From NCBI GenBank assembly GCA_003586115.2, contig QVOM02000057.1, positions 6,229,461 to 6,293,460 on the forward strand: a stretch of 64,000 nt of DNA. Direction: 5' to 3'. The translations under genes and the position numbers were made by a program. The notes under the pieces are model-generated. The model did not search any database. It was not told the DNA's origin and saw nothing but the letters and a program-made list of their open reading frames with translations. Positions 34,566 to 45,690 of this stretch are shown here, one piece after another (within the stretch, counting starts at the first letter, position 1; each line of letters opens with the position of its first letter). The stretch is from Salvator merianae (taxonomy: Eukaryota > Chordata > Lepidosauria > Squamata > Teiidae).

Positions 34566-34942
34566 ATCAAACATTAAAAGAGCGATGAAATCAAACTTCC
34601 TAGAGCAAATTTTTCAAGCTCCGAAAATAAAAGGAATTGTATTTGATCATACTCTCTGGTTTCGTAGTTTGCACACTTCCATCACTGCTAGTTTCTGCCT
34701 TCTGCACAAGCTACATTCATGCAGCGCAGAATGAAGGTGTGAAACAGGGAGAAAGAAGGCTAGTTCATGCAATAATTATCTCCAGTTTTTCACCACCTGC
34801 GCCAACCTTCCCGTAGAATTTGCATCGGTCTCAAGAGCCCTTTCCATCAATGTTTGGATAAAGCTCCTGTTCAGTCAGTCCTGTGGAGTTATCCATGTGT
34901 CCGGCTGTGCAGAAGTTCCTAAGCAGTTTCTCTTCCAAATGC
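34566..34942. other. Unique non-coding sequence
   Basis: Nothing recognised. Confidence 0.4.
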
Positions 34943-35165
34943 ACTTAGGCTGTGTTGACACTAAGTTTTAATCCAGCTTCAGCCCACTTTCCGAATGAGG
35001 AAATACACCAGCAAACAGACTCATCATCTTCATTCCGTATTATCTAACCCAAAGGTGGATTTTCTGAGTTGGATAAGGCCAGAAGAAAACAGTCAGTACA
35101 CTGATGTGTACTCTCACGTGGAAAGTGGACTGAAACTGGATTAACACTTAGGTGTGAATGCAGCT
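34943..35165. mobile_element. Foldback MITE, family A, copy 2
   Basis: The left arm GACACTAAGTTTTAATCCAG, CTTCAGCCCACTTTC and the right arm GAAAGTGGACTGAAACTGGA, TTAACACTTAGGTGTG are inverted. The middle has TATTATCTAACCCAAAGGTG and CTGAGTTGGATAA, also inverted. The whole element is nearly one palindrome. Confidence 0.8.
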
Positions 35166-35524
35166 TTCGAGGACTCCTGTCCCAGTCGTCATGTTAGATG
35201 TGAAAGGGGAGGGAAGCCCATTGAGGACACAAATCTGTCAGGCAACCCGTGGTCCTCCTGTGTCTCTTACACACACCTCTCCTCCCAATGGACCACAAAA
35301 GCTGCTCTATGCATCCTCCTGCTATTGCGATGTGCTGGAGGGCGTGAATGGGCGTAAGAGCTCGTGGGCAAAGGGGGCAGCCCATGGTCCCCTCCCTCAC
35401 TGAAAACCTGGGTCTCCGTTCTGTTTCTCCTTCCTCCATTTCAGTTCAGAGTCAGCTCACGTATCCATTCTCTGCTGCAAGCAGTGGGGTCAGTTTTCAT
35501 GCAAGTTTGCTTAGAGGTTCCACT
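35166..35524. other. Unique non-coding sequence
   Basis: Nothing recognised. Confidence 0.4.
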
Positions 35525-35970
35525 CTGATTATTTATTTATTTATTTGCATTTTTATCCCGCCTTATACCCGAAGGTCTCAGGACGGGTTACAACAATTAA
35601 AACAACAGCAACAACAGCAACAAACCCATAAAAGGCACACAATAAAACAGTAGCCTGAAAGTAGGGAGGGAAAGCTGTACCTTTAGCCAAAGGCAAGGGT
35701 AAATAGGTGCCTCTTTATTGCTCTCCTAAAGAGGTAAAGTGAAGAAGCTTGACGCACCTCAGGGGGAAGAGTGTTCCACAGTCTGGGGGCCACCAGTGAA
35801 AAGGCCCTATCCCGGATTCCCCCCCTTTAGCTGTTGAAGGTGGTGGTACAACCAGGAGGGCCTCATCTGCAGATCTTAAGGCACGGGCAGGCTGGTATGG
35901 GAGAAGACGCTCCTTTAGGTATTTGGGGCCCAAGCCATTTAGGGCCTTATAGGTTAAGGTTAACCTTATG
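35525..35970 (-). mobile_element. LINE-derived repeat, reversed 3' region
   Basis: ATTTATTTATTTATTTGCAT and TATCCCGCCTTATACC are the reversed LINE tail. Then GGGGAAGAGTGTTCCACAGT, CTGGGGGCCACCAGTGAAAA, GGCCCTATCCCGG and GCCCAAGCCATTTAGGGCCT match the squamate consensus I remember for a very abundant LINE-derived family. It is non-coding here. Confidence 0.65.
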
Positions 35971-36775
35971 CCTCACCTGCCCACTTTCCTGCTCTTCCCC
36001 TTCCAGCCAGAACGGGCCCAAGCCACCACTGGTGAAGTGGCCTCTCCATCGTGGCCTGGCTTGGCCTGGCCATTACACCCACGGATGGCACTGTTAGGAT
36101 CCAGTCCTGGTGTCCATTTCTCCAACCCTGCCTTCCCCTCGACTCCACTAACCCAGCTGATGAAGACTACTACAGTCCTCCGTCCCCTGCTCTGAACTCT
36201 GGATTGTCAAGACCTCTGGGGAGGGGGCAGGATCCGGAAGGAAGGCGACGCTAGCTGCTCACCTGGAGCGAATCGGAACAAAGAAACAGAAACAGGCCGT
36301 TAGTTCGGCAGGGAAAGGCAACCAGAACCCCTGCGAAACAGGAGCGGTGGAGAAACACCTGGGCTGCCTGTTTAGCAACAACGTCCCTGTGGGCCCCTTC
36401 TTATTGCACTGGAGACCCCCCTCCCCTAAGGAGATCCTGAAGAGCCCCTAGCTGGAGGCAGAGCAGGGGCATTGCAGGAAGAGGCCTTTTCTCCCGTTCA
36501 GAAGAGGCAAATCCTGCAGGCTTCGGATAAGCAAACCGGCATCCGTCTGCCTCCTTTTTGCCTGCTTCTTCCCAGAGTAGCCATTCTGGTCTCCCGCCTC
36601 CTGTGCTGCCTGTTGAGGGAAGGAGAGAACAAGCCTGTGCAGACAGATGTGAAGCTTTTGTCTCTCCACCACCACCCCATAATATGCCTCCCTTCTCCGA
36701 GCAAAAGCCACACAGCACCACCATGAAGCTCCTGGCCAGCTTCCCAGGGCCTCAGGGACCTTCTTTTTCCTTTTT
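35971..36775. other. Non-coding sequence
   Basis: GC-rich, with overlapping frames on both strands and none recognisable. Confidence 0.4.
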
Positions 36776-36905
36776 TTTTTGCTTGTAGTGGGTGTTTCCG
36801 AGGTGACAGCAATCATATGTGATGCTCCTGTTGCCAAGGTAACTTCTTGGGAACAGGTGCTAAACCTTCAGCAAACTGCTAGGGCATGAATGAAATCTGG
36901 AATGG
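36776..36905. promoter_or_regulatory. Candidate regulatory block with X-box
   Basis: GTTGCCAAGGTAAC at 36830-36843 fits the 14-bp RFX X-box with one mismatched base pair between the half-sites. ACAGCAATCATATGTGATGC and GAATGAAATCTGGAATGG beside it are repeat-free. Inference from motif only. Confidence 0.3.
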
Positions 36906-37139
36906 CGTTTATTTCCAGCTGTAACTGGGGAGGGAGGGGCAAGAGGAAGCCCTGCCTGGGTGCTGCTTTGCAACATCAACCCGGATGAGTTGGTTCTACC
37001 ATCCCCCCCCCGAGACAGGCTGGGCGTCCCTCCACCCAAGTTTTTGGGAACAGATTTCCCCTCGCCTGAGACCTTTCCCGTGAATCAGTTTCAGGGTTAA
37101 CGTGGGCTACACAGGGCGATTGGCTACTGCCAGGTTCTG

Positions 37140-37577
37140 AAGGGAGGAAGAGAAAGGGAAGGAGAAAGAAAGAATGAGTGAATGAAAGAAGGGTGGAAGG
37201 AAGGGAGGAGAGAGGGAGGGAGGGAAGGAAGGAAGGAAAGAATGAATGAATGAATGAAGGGCAGAGGGAAGGAAGGAAAGAAAGAGGGAAGGAGGGAGGG
37301 AGAAAAGAGGGAAGGAGGAGGGAAAGAATGAAAGGAGGCAGGGGGGATGAAGGGAAGAAAGACGGAGCGAAGGAAGGAGGGAAGGAAAGAAAGAGGGAAG
37401 GAGGGAGGGAGAAAAGAGGGAAGGAGGAGGGAAAGAATGAAAGAGGGAGTGAAGGAAGGAAGTAAAGAAAGAAAGAAAGGAGGGAGGGAAGGAAGGAAGG
37501 AGAAAGAATGAACGGGTGAAGGAAGGAAAGAAAGAAAGCAGGACGGAAGGAGGGAATGAAGGAGAGAAAAAAGACAG
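37140..37577 (+). repeat. Polypurine GGAA/GAAA/GGGA tract
   Basis: About 440 bp are almost entirely G and A on this strand, with sparse T and C. GGAAGGAAG, GAATGAATG and GGAGGGAGG blocks alternate. A block of about 70 bp (GAAAGAAAGAGGGAAGGAGG ... GAGGGAAAGAATGAAAG) occurs twice, near 37273 and 37384. Reverse frames up to 284 codons read as Ser/Phe/Pro/Leu strings, an artefact. Such tracts can form triplex DNA. Confidence 0.9.
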
Positions 37578-38660
37578 AGGGCTTCTGGTCCTCGTGACTG
37601 AGAAATCCCTGAAAAGCTGTAGGCAGATGGCCGCCCTCAGCCACATTTGGGGATCCTACGCCCCCCTCCCCTAATACTGTGTCTAGGAGGCGCTTCTGGG
37701 TGACGCTTCCCCCTAGCCCAAAACAGCCCAGACAGGGCTGGTCAGCCATGTGGGATTTCAGAGCCAAGGCAAGATTTCTGCGGGCCTGCAGCTTTCTCCG
37801 GGCTTCCGTTGCCTCTTCTCCTTGGGCCAAGTCAACAGGAGGAACTCAGCACCTGGCTTGCTGCGGCTGCCATTTCTGAGCCCGAACTGGGTGGTTCTGC
37901 CACAGTTACTGGGAATTATTTCGAGCACCAGAGCTCCCGCAGTGCATCAGCTGGGAAAAGCGGAGGGGGTCTGGATTCCCCACTGCGGCTGAAATATTCC
38001 GGCAGCGGCTTGTGTTTCTTCTCCCCATACAATCTGGGCTGCGTGCCATGCAGGGGGAGAGGGCAGGTCTCCGCCCCGGGGGGCTTACAGTCTCCCCACT
38101 GGCAGAGGGTGACTGGGGAGGGAACGGTGCCAGGAGTCTAAACGGAAGAGCAAGATGCTTGATGTCCCCAGTCCTCAAGGCAATAGGATTGGGGAAGAGG
38201 CTGAATTTGGAGCAAAAGAGGGGAGGGCCAAGGGGTCGATGGGAAGGAGCCACCACCGAACGGGGGGGGGGGGGATGGAGTAGGAGAAATCACCTCCCCA
38301 GTGCCTTGCAGAGCGCTAAGTGCACTGGAGTTTCTGGCTACGCAGCAGCCACCGCAGAGCTTTCTCTTTTTTTGTGAATGAACAGCAATGGTTCCCGAAC
38401 AGAAAGCAATTTAATAACATCATCTTTCTCTGTTGTTTTCTTTGTAGCTAACAGTTCCCTGCTGGGAGGCGGCGGTGGTGAGTTCCCTAATTGATACTTT
38501 TTCTTCCTTTTCCTTCCCTTCAAAGCTTTCAAATTAACATTGCCGCGAGTTGGGGAAGGGGGCGGGAAAAGTTAGTGGGCCCATGAGGCGGGAATGTGGT
38601 TCCAGGTCCGGCCCAACCCGAGTCAAGAACAGAGACTCCCCTGCGGAGCGGGTTGTGAAA
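37578..38660. other. Non-coding GC-rich sequence
   Basis: A G homopolymer lies near 38262-38274. Around 38300-38480 CTTTCTCTTTTTTTGTG and GTTTTCTTTGTAGCTAACAG look like a pyrimidine tract with AG acceptor, but no coding exon follows. Confidence 0.4.
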
Positions 38661-39235
38661 AGGCACAGCTCTCACGATCCTTTCCTGTTGTTTCCCGCTT
38701 CGGCAAAGGATTCTGGGAGCTGTCCACACCAAAGAGTTTTCCCAAGGTCTGGTCAAAAGCCGATTCCACGAGCCGCTGGAAGTTTGTTTATTTATTTAAA
38801 AATTTATATACCGCTTCTCATTAAAATATAATTTTGGAGCAGTGTAGGACTCCCACGATCCTTTCCCATTGCCCACTTCAGCAAAGGATTCTGGGAGCTG
38901 TCCACACCAAAGAGTTTTCCCAAGGTCTGGTCAAAAGCCGATTCCATGAGCCACTGGTAGTTTATTTATTTATTTAAAGATTTATATGCTGCTTCCCATT
39001 AAGATATAATTTGAAAGCGGTGTACCACTCCATAATCCTGTACTGTTGTCCATTTTGGCCAGGAATTATGGGAGCTGTCTATACAGGATAATTTTTCCAA
39101 AGTCTGGTTAGAAGCTGATTCCACAAACCCCTGGAAGTCTGTTTGTTTATTTATTTAAAATACTTATATACTGCATCCCATTAAAGTATAATCTCGAAGT
39201 GGTGTTCAAAGAATAAAAACAGCTAAAATAATAGT
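38661..39235. repeat. 178-bp tandem repeat, three copies, LINE-tail derived
   Basis: GGGAGCTGTC recurs at 38715, 38893 and 39070, so the period is 178 then 177 bp. Copies 1 and 2 are almost identical over CACACCAAAGAGTTTTCCCA and AGGTCTGGTCAAAAGCCGAT; copy 3 is more diverged. Each unit includes TTTATTTATTTAAA and TTATATACCGCTTCTCATTA, the reversed 3' tail of a LINE also seen near 56366. The array is therefore a tandem duplication of a LINE end plus adjacent DNA. Confidence 0.9.
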
Positions 39236-40515
39236 GGGTATATTAAAAAATGTAATTAAAATCCAGGATGGGGGAAGTTCTCTTGTCACCTTGCCCGCAT
39301 TGGGTTGGAATACATTTTTAAAAGTTACCCTACCTTATTTAAAAACTAAAGAGGGTAGGAAAGGCAACAGTAGGATAATACCATAATTAGTGGGGTCCTT
39401 TTTTGATTGCAGGCAGAGATCTCTGTTGCTGTCATCAAGAAAAGATAGATTTACAGCGTTTTAAAAAAAATCTGACCCTTGCATTCCAGTATATTATCTA
39501 ATGATTGACCGTGCTTTTCAGCTATGCCTCACTTTCTGTAATAATGGAAACTCACAAAGGGGACCATTTTGTTCACTGTGGTTAAATGGGTCTCAGAATC
39601 AATTAACTGAAAATTGCATTATAGCCCTCTCTCGACATTTGCACTTTTAACAGTGCAGCTCTCAGTCTATTTGTGATGGGGGGAAAAGTGACAAAAAGTG
39701 TATTTGCAAGTTTGGACCCAGCAAGTATTTTTCAGCATGGGAACATCTGGAAATTACTGTTTTTGTGTTCCTCTTTTGAGGATTTTTGCATTTGCATTAT
39801 TATGGCAGAATATTGTGAATATTGAGGGATGGATGGATTTGGATGTTTCTTGACAAGTAATTTTTCCACATGAAAAACTAAGGTGAACACACTATATGAT
39901 ATGTTGGTGCAGTGATCTATGTTCAGACAATAAATTAATTCATAATCCCTATGTTTATATAGTGCAACAAATGACTAATGAAGAAAACACAAAATGTTCC
40001 TAATTGCTCCTAAAAGACAACAGAAGCAGAATTCTTAAAGCCAATACTTTAATATATTCCTTAAAATTACCATGAATGATTAAGAATGGTTGATAATGGA
40101 TTGAATGGTGAATAATGGGCAATAGCTCTGTATTGGTTCTTGCAAACATTATTAATTATTATTGTAGGTTTTTAAATTTATATGTGCAATATTACTTATA
40201 TATGTCTCATTTATACTGCTTATTTGTGACCTCTTTAGAAAGATCAATGAGTGTTTGAATCTGGAGGAAGAAAAATATAAAACCTAAGTCTTCCTGGGCT
40301 GACATCTTTTGCTCAGGAGGGAAATATCAGGCCATAAGTGTTTTGATGGTAGGTGCACAATCTCCTTGATGGATATGCCCTTTTTTGCTTATTTGTCTCT
40401 GTCCTTTTCCAAAATGGCAGACATCAGCAAGCCACCCACTGACAGAAAACACCATTCCCAGAGCACTGATACAAATGCTTCCACACTCTCTGTCCTTCGT
40501 GCAAATAGCGGGTTC
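39236..40515. other. Unique AT-rich non-coding region
   Basis: No repeat or coding signal is recognised. It is the most AT-rich part of the window. Confidence 0.4.
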
Positions 40516-40519
40516 CACA

Positions 40520-40856
40520 TAGCAGGGGAAGATATTGCCTTTGTCTTCTGCTTGAGATGCCCAGAAGCAATTGGTGGGCCACTGGGTGAGATAGGATGCT
40601 GGACTAGATGGGCTGTGGTCTAATCCAGGTGGGCTCTTCCTAATTCATGGAGGATAGGTGTATCAATGGCTACTAGAATGGATGCCCAGGTACTGCCTCC
40701 AGGGTGGAGAGGCGGGCAGGATGCCTCCAAAGCTCATTTGCAGGAAGTCAAGGACAGGTGAAAGTTTTGCCTTTATCTCCTGCTTGAGATGCCCAGAAGC
40801 ACTTAGTGGGCCACTATGTGAGACAGGATGCTGGACTAGATGTGCCATGACTTTTG
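40520..40856 (+). repeat. GATCAGG-family tandem dimer, 5'-truncated
   Basis: Unit 1 starts inside GCAGGGGAAGATATTGCC. The junction is CTCTTCCTAATTCATGGAGG near 40632-40653, a one-base variant of the common junction. Unit 2 stops at GCTGGACTAGATGTGCC. Confidence 0.8.
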
Positions 40857-40889
40857 AATTTACTCGCTCTCTCAGGTCCAGACGTTTGG

Positions 40890-40940
40890 AAGCATGAACA
40901 TTTTGGACTACAGGCTGCTGTGGCTGGAGATCATGGGATT
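40890..40940. repeat. TTTTGGACTACA-type small repeat fragment
   Basis: CATTTTGGACTACAGGCTGC and GGAGATCATGGGATTTG are weakly inverted, like the common reptile 'ttggactacaactcccatcatcc' repeat. Confidence 0.4.
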
Positions 40941-40986
40941 TGTGCCCCCTCCAATGATTTTTTTTCTGAACTTTGGGCAAGGTATT

Positions 40987-41046
40987 CTGTAGCCCAGTGG
41001 TAGAAGCAGCTGCTTGGGAAGCAGAAAGTCACAGGTTCCCTCTGCT
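40987..41046 (+). repeat. Sauria-like SINE head fragment
   Basis: CTGTAGCCCAGTGGTAGAAG (box A type), GGGAAGCAGAAAGTCACAGG and TTCCCTC (decayed box B) form a tRNA-like head without a tail. Confidence 0.5.
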
Positions 41047-41689
41047 TGGCACGGCTAAGAGAGCTCCCAGGTGCCCTTCGAAATCCAGCCCACAATGGAA
41101 CCAAGGCCTGGGCAAGGCCGACAGGCAGGGCAGCCCCACACTGTGGCCTCATCCTTCCGTTGGTTCGGATTAAAGGAAATGTTTTGACTTCCTGCATTTT
41201 CCAAGAAAATATGAAGTTCTCCCCGCTGTGCTGGTTTGGGCTGTCACTTGGCACAGAACATGCCAGCGCAGCACCGACACAAGTATCTGTGTTTTCAGCC
41301 ATAGGCGGGAGCGCGTGCCCGCAAGGCTGTGTGGGTAGGATGCCAACATGAGGAAATGCCAGCATTTCTGGAAATCCTTGGCATTTCCTCTTATCGTCAG
41401 GAGGGACTCTAAGGCGCTGGTGGCCTCCAGCACAACGTTTTCCACGTACCCTGAAGCCACGGGTGCCCTTTAAGACCCGCCACCCCTCTGCCGTCCTCCA
41501 CAGCCAAGGCATTAGCGTGCACGCCAACCTCCCTGAGCCAGGATTTCACAAGGTCAAAGCATAAGGCGGCAGGAGACCGGGAACCCGCGCCAGGCAGCGG
41601 GAGAGTAAAATTGCAAGGGGAGGAAGGAGTCAGGCAAACAAACAAGCCCCATCCTGAGGGCGCCCACTTCCAGCGGCATCACTGCCAAC
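41047..41689. other. Non-coding sequence
   Basis: Open frames up to 198 codons in reverse from about 41527 to 40931 cross the SINE fragment and are unrecognisable. Confidence 0.4.
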
Positions 41690-41885
41690 ATTAATGGGTC
41701 CCTTATTTATGCCTGACCCCAAGTGATCCCATTTTATTTCCACTCTTTAAAGCCCCGGACCTGTCGCCAGGGTTTCTCATTCGTTGATAAACAAGAACCA
41801 ACTGGGATTTATCCTCCTGTCCATTAACCTGTGCTCTCGTGACTCACAAATAAACGCTGAAGCGGCAGGCTCCGTCAGCGGCCCA
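41690..41885. promoter_or_regulatory. Candidate conserved non-coding element
   Basis: CCTTATTTATGCCTGACC, TCATTCGTTGATAAACAAG, GTCCATTAACCTG and CACAAATAAACGCTG give several homeobox- and forkhead-like words in repeat-free DNA. Inference only. Confidence 0.3.
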
Positions 41886-42078
41886 CCCGCCCGTCCACCC
41901 GCCTCCCCCAGCTAAGCAGCCCTGCAGACACAGCCGCAAAGCAGGGACGGTGGGGGAGAAGGACAAAAACGGCCTTGTGTCAGGGAAATTAGGGCCGGAA
42001 ATAGATCTGGCTCCTGGGATCTATTTTTCTAAGCATCTAGTCCTCAGAGATTTAGAAGTGAATGTGCCGATCAGTGCC

Positions 42079-42813
42079 TAAGGCTGCATCCAGACGGCGT
42101 GTAAATCCCAGGATTATCCCGGAACGATGTTGGGATTGCCACACACATCCGTGGCAATCCCAGCATAGTCCTGGGATATTGGGGTGAAATCCCACAATAA
42201 CGCTATTATGGGAAAACCGTCTCCCAGCCCAGGTTCGACCGAGATAGCGGGAGGATTTACCTCATTCTGGACGCTTGCTCCTGGGATCCGCCATCTTGGA
42301 TCAGACAGGTGAGTGCCCACACTGGCCCCGTGATGTCACCCTGCTGTCTGGCCCAGACATCGAGAGGCGGGATCCAGACAAGAGTCTGCATTTTCCTCTT
42401 GCTGTCTAGAGGCAGTTTAAGACTCTGGTCCGTTCACAGGGAAATCTTCAAGGCACTTGACTTACCTTGTTTCCTTGGCCAAATGTTGATCCGAAGACCT
42501 GGATCGTGGGGGATTAGTTTCCCTGGCAGCTTTAGCCACTGGCTTTCCCTGATCGACAGAGACCGGGAGCGTGTCTTTGCATCACTTTTCGACTCTGTGG
42601 CTAAGATCCCGCGTGCTAGTGGCAGCCAACGTGGGGGAGCGTGGCCGGAACTCCCTCCCCCTGCTGAAAGCTGGTTTGTGAGTTTCCTTTGAAGCCCAGC
42701 AGTTTCGAGGAACCTCAGGAACTGAACTTCGGTGGTGGGAGGGGCTTCTGGCTGTGCTCGTCCTTGCGTTCCCATCCCGGATTCCAGTCAAGCCACTGCC
42801 GTGTGGACATGCC
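42079..42813. mobile_element. Composite hAT-like element, probable
   Basis: The left end TAAGGCTGCATCCAGACGGC is loosely mirrored by GCCGTGTGGACATGCC at the right. Close to the left end ATCCCAGGATTATCCCGGAA and GGGATTGCCACACACATCCG are inverted by ATCCCAGCATAGTCCTGGGA. A family B foldback is nested at its right. Target duplication is not clear. Confidence 0.4.
42630..42755. mobile_element. Foldback MITE, family B, copy 2
   Basis: CTCCCTCCCCCTGCTGAAAG, CTGGTTTGTGAGTTTCC and GGTGGTGGGAGGGGCTTCTG parallel the copy at 18464-18628, including the CCCCCTGCTGAAAGC(C/T)GGTT core. Its inner right arm has diverged. Confidence 0.6.
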
Positions 42814-43370
42814 GGCGATAAGAGGGGAAACTCACAGTTCCAGGGTGCTATCTGCAAAATAAGTATAATATACTGTATCCTGGAACCTATCAATAATATC
42901 CCAATGTATTTCAAAGCATTGATATATAATATAGAAGCAATCGTAAAGAGGAGTCTGTAAATTGAGCTGTCTCAGAAGTAACTGTTTTCCAAGCAGTACC
43001 CTAGAACATTTGGTTTTCACCTTATATTATTTGCTTCTGATTTACTGACTGTTTAGCCATGCTGCACTCTGGAGCCCTGTAATGTTTTTCCGGGCTCCGG
43101 AAATTGTCGAGTTCCAGGGCTATTTGGAGGCATGCTGTGGACATTCCCTGGCCTCCGATGCTGAAGTGGGGAAAATCCATTTTCCTGCTCCACATGTAAG
43201 CCTTAAAGGGGCCACCATAATGTGGAGACCTGATGTTCCCCTCATTTCTGGCCTACAGAAGTAGCCTTATTGATGTAAGGAGGCAAGGAGCAGAAAATAT
43301 GGAATCCCTCTGATAAATAGATGTTCAAATAATGGTTCCCCAGATGTTGGTGAACTATAGCTTGCCATGG
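42814..43370. other. Unique non-coding sequence
   Basis: Nothing recognised. Confidence 0.4.
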
Positions 43371-43371
43371 G

Positions 43372-43570
43372 TCAGGCCTTTTCTGTGGTGGCCCCCAGAC
43401 TCTAGAATAACCTCCCTCTGGAGGTTTGCCAGGCCGCCTACACTGGATGGTTTTCAACACCTGGTTAAAACATCCCTCTTCACCCAAGCCTTGGATGTCT
43501 AGTTTCCTCGGGGGGTTACCCTTTTGGTGAAGGGCAGGATATAAATTCTGCAAATCAATAAATAACAAAA
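43372..43570 (+). mobile_element. L2/CR1-like LINE 3' tail
   Basis: GGCCTTTTCTGTGGTGGCCC, CCAGACTCTAGAATAACC and CATCCCTCTTCACCCAAGCC encode the C-terminal end, followed by GGTGAAGGGCAGGATATAAA and a short AATAAATAAC tail. Confidence 0.7.
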
Positions 43571-44880
43571 AAACTTTGGGAGGGCCGTAGTTTGAACCCT
43601 CTGGTGCGGATAGTCCTGGGTTGGAAAGGCCAACTCAGGATGAAAATTTCCTATGCACCTCCTAGGCCAGGTTGCTATAAGTAGACCCTGCATGTAGACT
43701 ACATTTCCTACTTCCTAGACGTATCCTTAGTCTGCAAGGAGACCAGGAATGTATTTTTTTTTCAAACCGAAGTCACTTTGCCAAAAAGCTTTGTGGTGTC
43801 TGTTTCTTGAAAAGGCAAAAGATATTCAGCCCTCAAGAGGCAAAGGGGAGTTTTATTTTATTTTTTTTAAACTCCTAATCAGCAAAATCGCTCAGTGCTT
43901 TAAAAAAAAAGAAAGAAAGCAAAGAACCACACAGAAGAGCAAAATCAATTTCTACGACTGGGGAAGGATATGCATAGCTCTTTGCCTAAATGGGAAGTGA
44001 CAGCGTTCACTTACAACCACGGCAAGATTGATGCCACCGTGAGCAAGTCTCCCCTGACAAACAAGGCCCGTGTTTTGCCGTGTCTGGAGAGACTAAAAAT
44101 AGCTCTCGCGAAAGACTTCTGCTGGTAGGGCACATCTGTGCTCTTCCAGATGTTTGCATAACACCTGGATACAGGATGGGTTTAAATGCTGACAGGGAGC
44201 AGGGAGGAACCTTGCTGCTTTGTCGAAGTTTGAACCATTTGCGCAAGAGCCCAGCGGCGAAGCTTGATGGGGAAACAATATTAAAAGCAAATCTGGAGAC
44301 AGTAACAGTAGCCAAAAATATATTATTTGCAACGTGAAACCACTGCCTGGGTGAAATATTATAAAAACATCGTGGCAGGGAGATGGAGAGCAAAGCAATA
44401 CTTGCACAACGTCGAGGGAAAGCTTTTTTTCTTGAAGCTTCTGGATCGGTGAGAAATGTTTGCTCAAATGACCATTTAATGCCGAAAGATGCTGGCATTA
44501 CGTGAGGGTCAGTAGCCTCTTTGAGCGGGTGGCTACTAGAGAGGCACGTAGCCACGAGGGAATGCGGAGTGCCAAACGTCTGAACGCTAAGTCTATATGA
44601 ACTTCTGCTTTCTGAATTCATCCCTTCCCTTGCTGCCAAAGATGGCCTTTCCTGCCCGACGACGTCCCTTTCATGCCAGTTCTCTGCATTTATGGAGGGA
44701 TGTGACCTGAAACAAAAGATGGACTCCCTTTTAAAACAGCTACACAAAGAAGAGCGGTCCGTAGCTTTTGAAAATGTAGGTGTGGCCAAATTGGTGGAAG
44801 GCCAGGGCTGTCTGTGGGCCCTACCCCTGACGGCTCTGGGACTGCCTCTGGTATATGGGGCAGAATGCTTTTAAAGGGGA
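43571..44880. other. Unique non-coding region
   Basis: A 260-codon reverse frame at 44007-44789 is the longest one in non-repetitive DNA. I recognise no domain, signal peptide or membrane segment in it, and it lacks splice context, so I do not call it a gene. A-rich runs lie near 43850-43920. Confidence 0.4.
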
Positions 44881-44883
44881 GAA

Positions 44884-45203
44884 GTTGTAGCTCACCGTTA
44901 GAGCAAACTGCTTGGAGAGCAGAGGGTTGCTGGTTCAATCCCCAGCCTCTCCCTGGAAGTAGGCAATGCTAACCACTTCAGTATCCCTGCCAAGAAAACT
45001 GCATAGGGGGACCCATGGAGTCTGGGAGTGTCTGTAGCTCAGTGGTAGAGCAAACTGCCTAGAAAGCAGAGGGTCACCAGTTCAGTCCTCAGCCTCTCCC
45101 CAGAGATGGGCAGTGACAAACTACTTCTGTATCACTGCCAAGAAAACTACATAGAGATGCCCACAAAGAGACACAGGAGTTGGCCATGACTCACTGGTGA
45201 CCA
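44884..45203 (+). repeat. Sauria-like SINE tandem dimer
   Basis: Copy 1 has GTTGTAGCTCACCGTTAGAG (box A) and GGTTCAATCC (box B, 44932-44941), then AAGTAGGCAATGCTAACC and CTGCCAAGAAAACTGCATAG. Copy 2 starts with TCTGTAGCTCAGTGGTAGAG near 45031 and carries AGTTCAGTCC. Its longer tail GGAGTTGGCCATGACTCACT resembles Bov-B LINE 3' ends. Spacing is about 146 bp. Confidence 0.85.
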
Positions 45204-45339
45204 AGAACAGCAGATCCTGTCTGTTCTAGCAGCTTCCGCCCTGGACGATGTTCTTGGCATTTAGCAAGCAGGTGGGGCCAGATCCTGGCCTGTTGATTCC
45301 CATCCCTCATGCATCGCTTTTCAGTCTGCTCCCTCCATG

Positions 45340-45690
45340 TCCTTGTCCAGCAGCACAATTAAGCCCATTACCTTGGATTTTATTTTCCTGCCTTTAAAAG
45401 TTGTTTTGCAATCAAATTAAAAAGAGAGGAAGGAAAACCGGGGGGGCAGGGAGGGAGGGGCCCTCCTGCTAATGCACTCTCGCGCCGCTAAGTGCCATAA
45501 ATCTCGCCGTGGCGTTAAAAAGCTGGACCTCGGAACTCAGCTGCTCCACAAAAATCCCCCATAAATCTCCGTCAAGCCCGGGTAATGAAGAGAACAACAA
45601 ACTGTCAACAGGAGAAGCTTCCAGAGGGGCCCTTTTCGCCGTCCCTTATATCTTCTCACGCCAGACGTCAAAGGAGCCCTTTTAGAAAAA
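45340..45690. promoter_or_regulatory. Candidate conserved non-coding element
   Basis: CACAATTAAGCCCATTACC, CAATCAAATTAAAAAG, GTGCCATAAATCTCGCC and CCCCCATAAATCTCC stand out. The repeated CCATAAATCTC resembles a posterior HOX site. No mobile element is seen. Confidence 0.3.

Noticed and set aside
36976..37830. 284-codon Ser/Pro/Leu/Phe-rich reverse frame
   Set aside because: It is the translation of the polypurine simple-repeat tract.
38430..38480. Splice acceptor TTTTCTTTGTAG
   Set aside because: A good pyrimidine tract and AG, but no coding potential or donor follows.
44007..44789. 260-codon reverse frame in apparently unique DNA
   Set aside because: No recognisable domain, no splice context and overlapping forward frames; low stop density by chance is the simpler reading.
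45029..45203. Functional tRNA gene
   Set aside because: Box A and box B are present but the acceptor stem does not close and a SINE tail follows.
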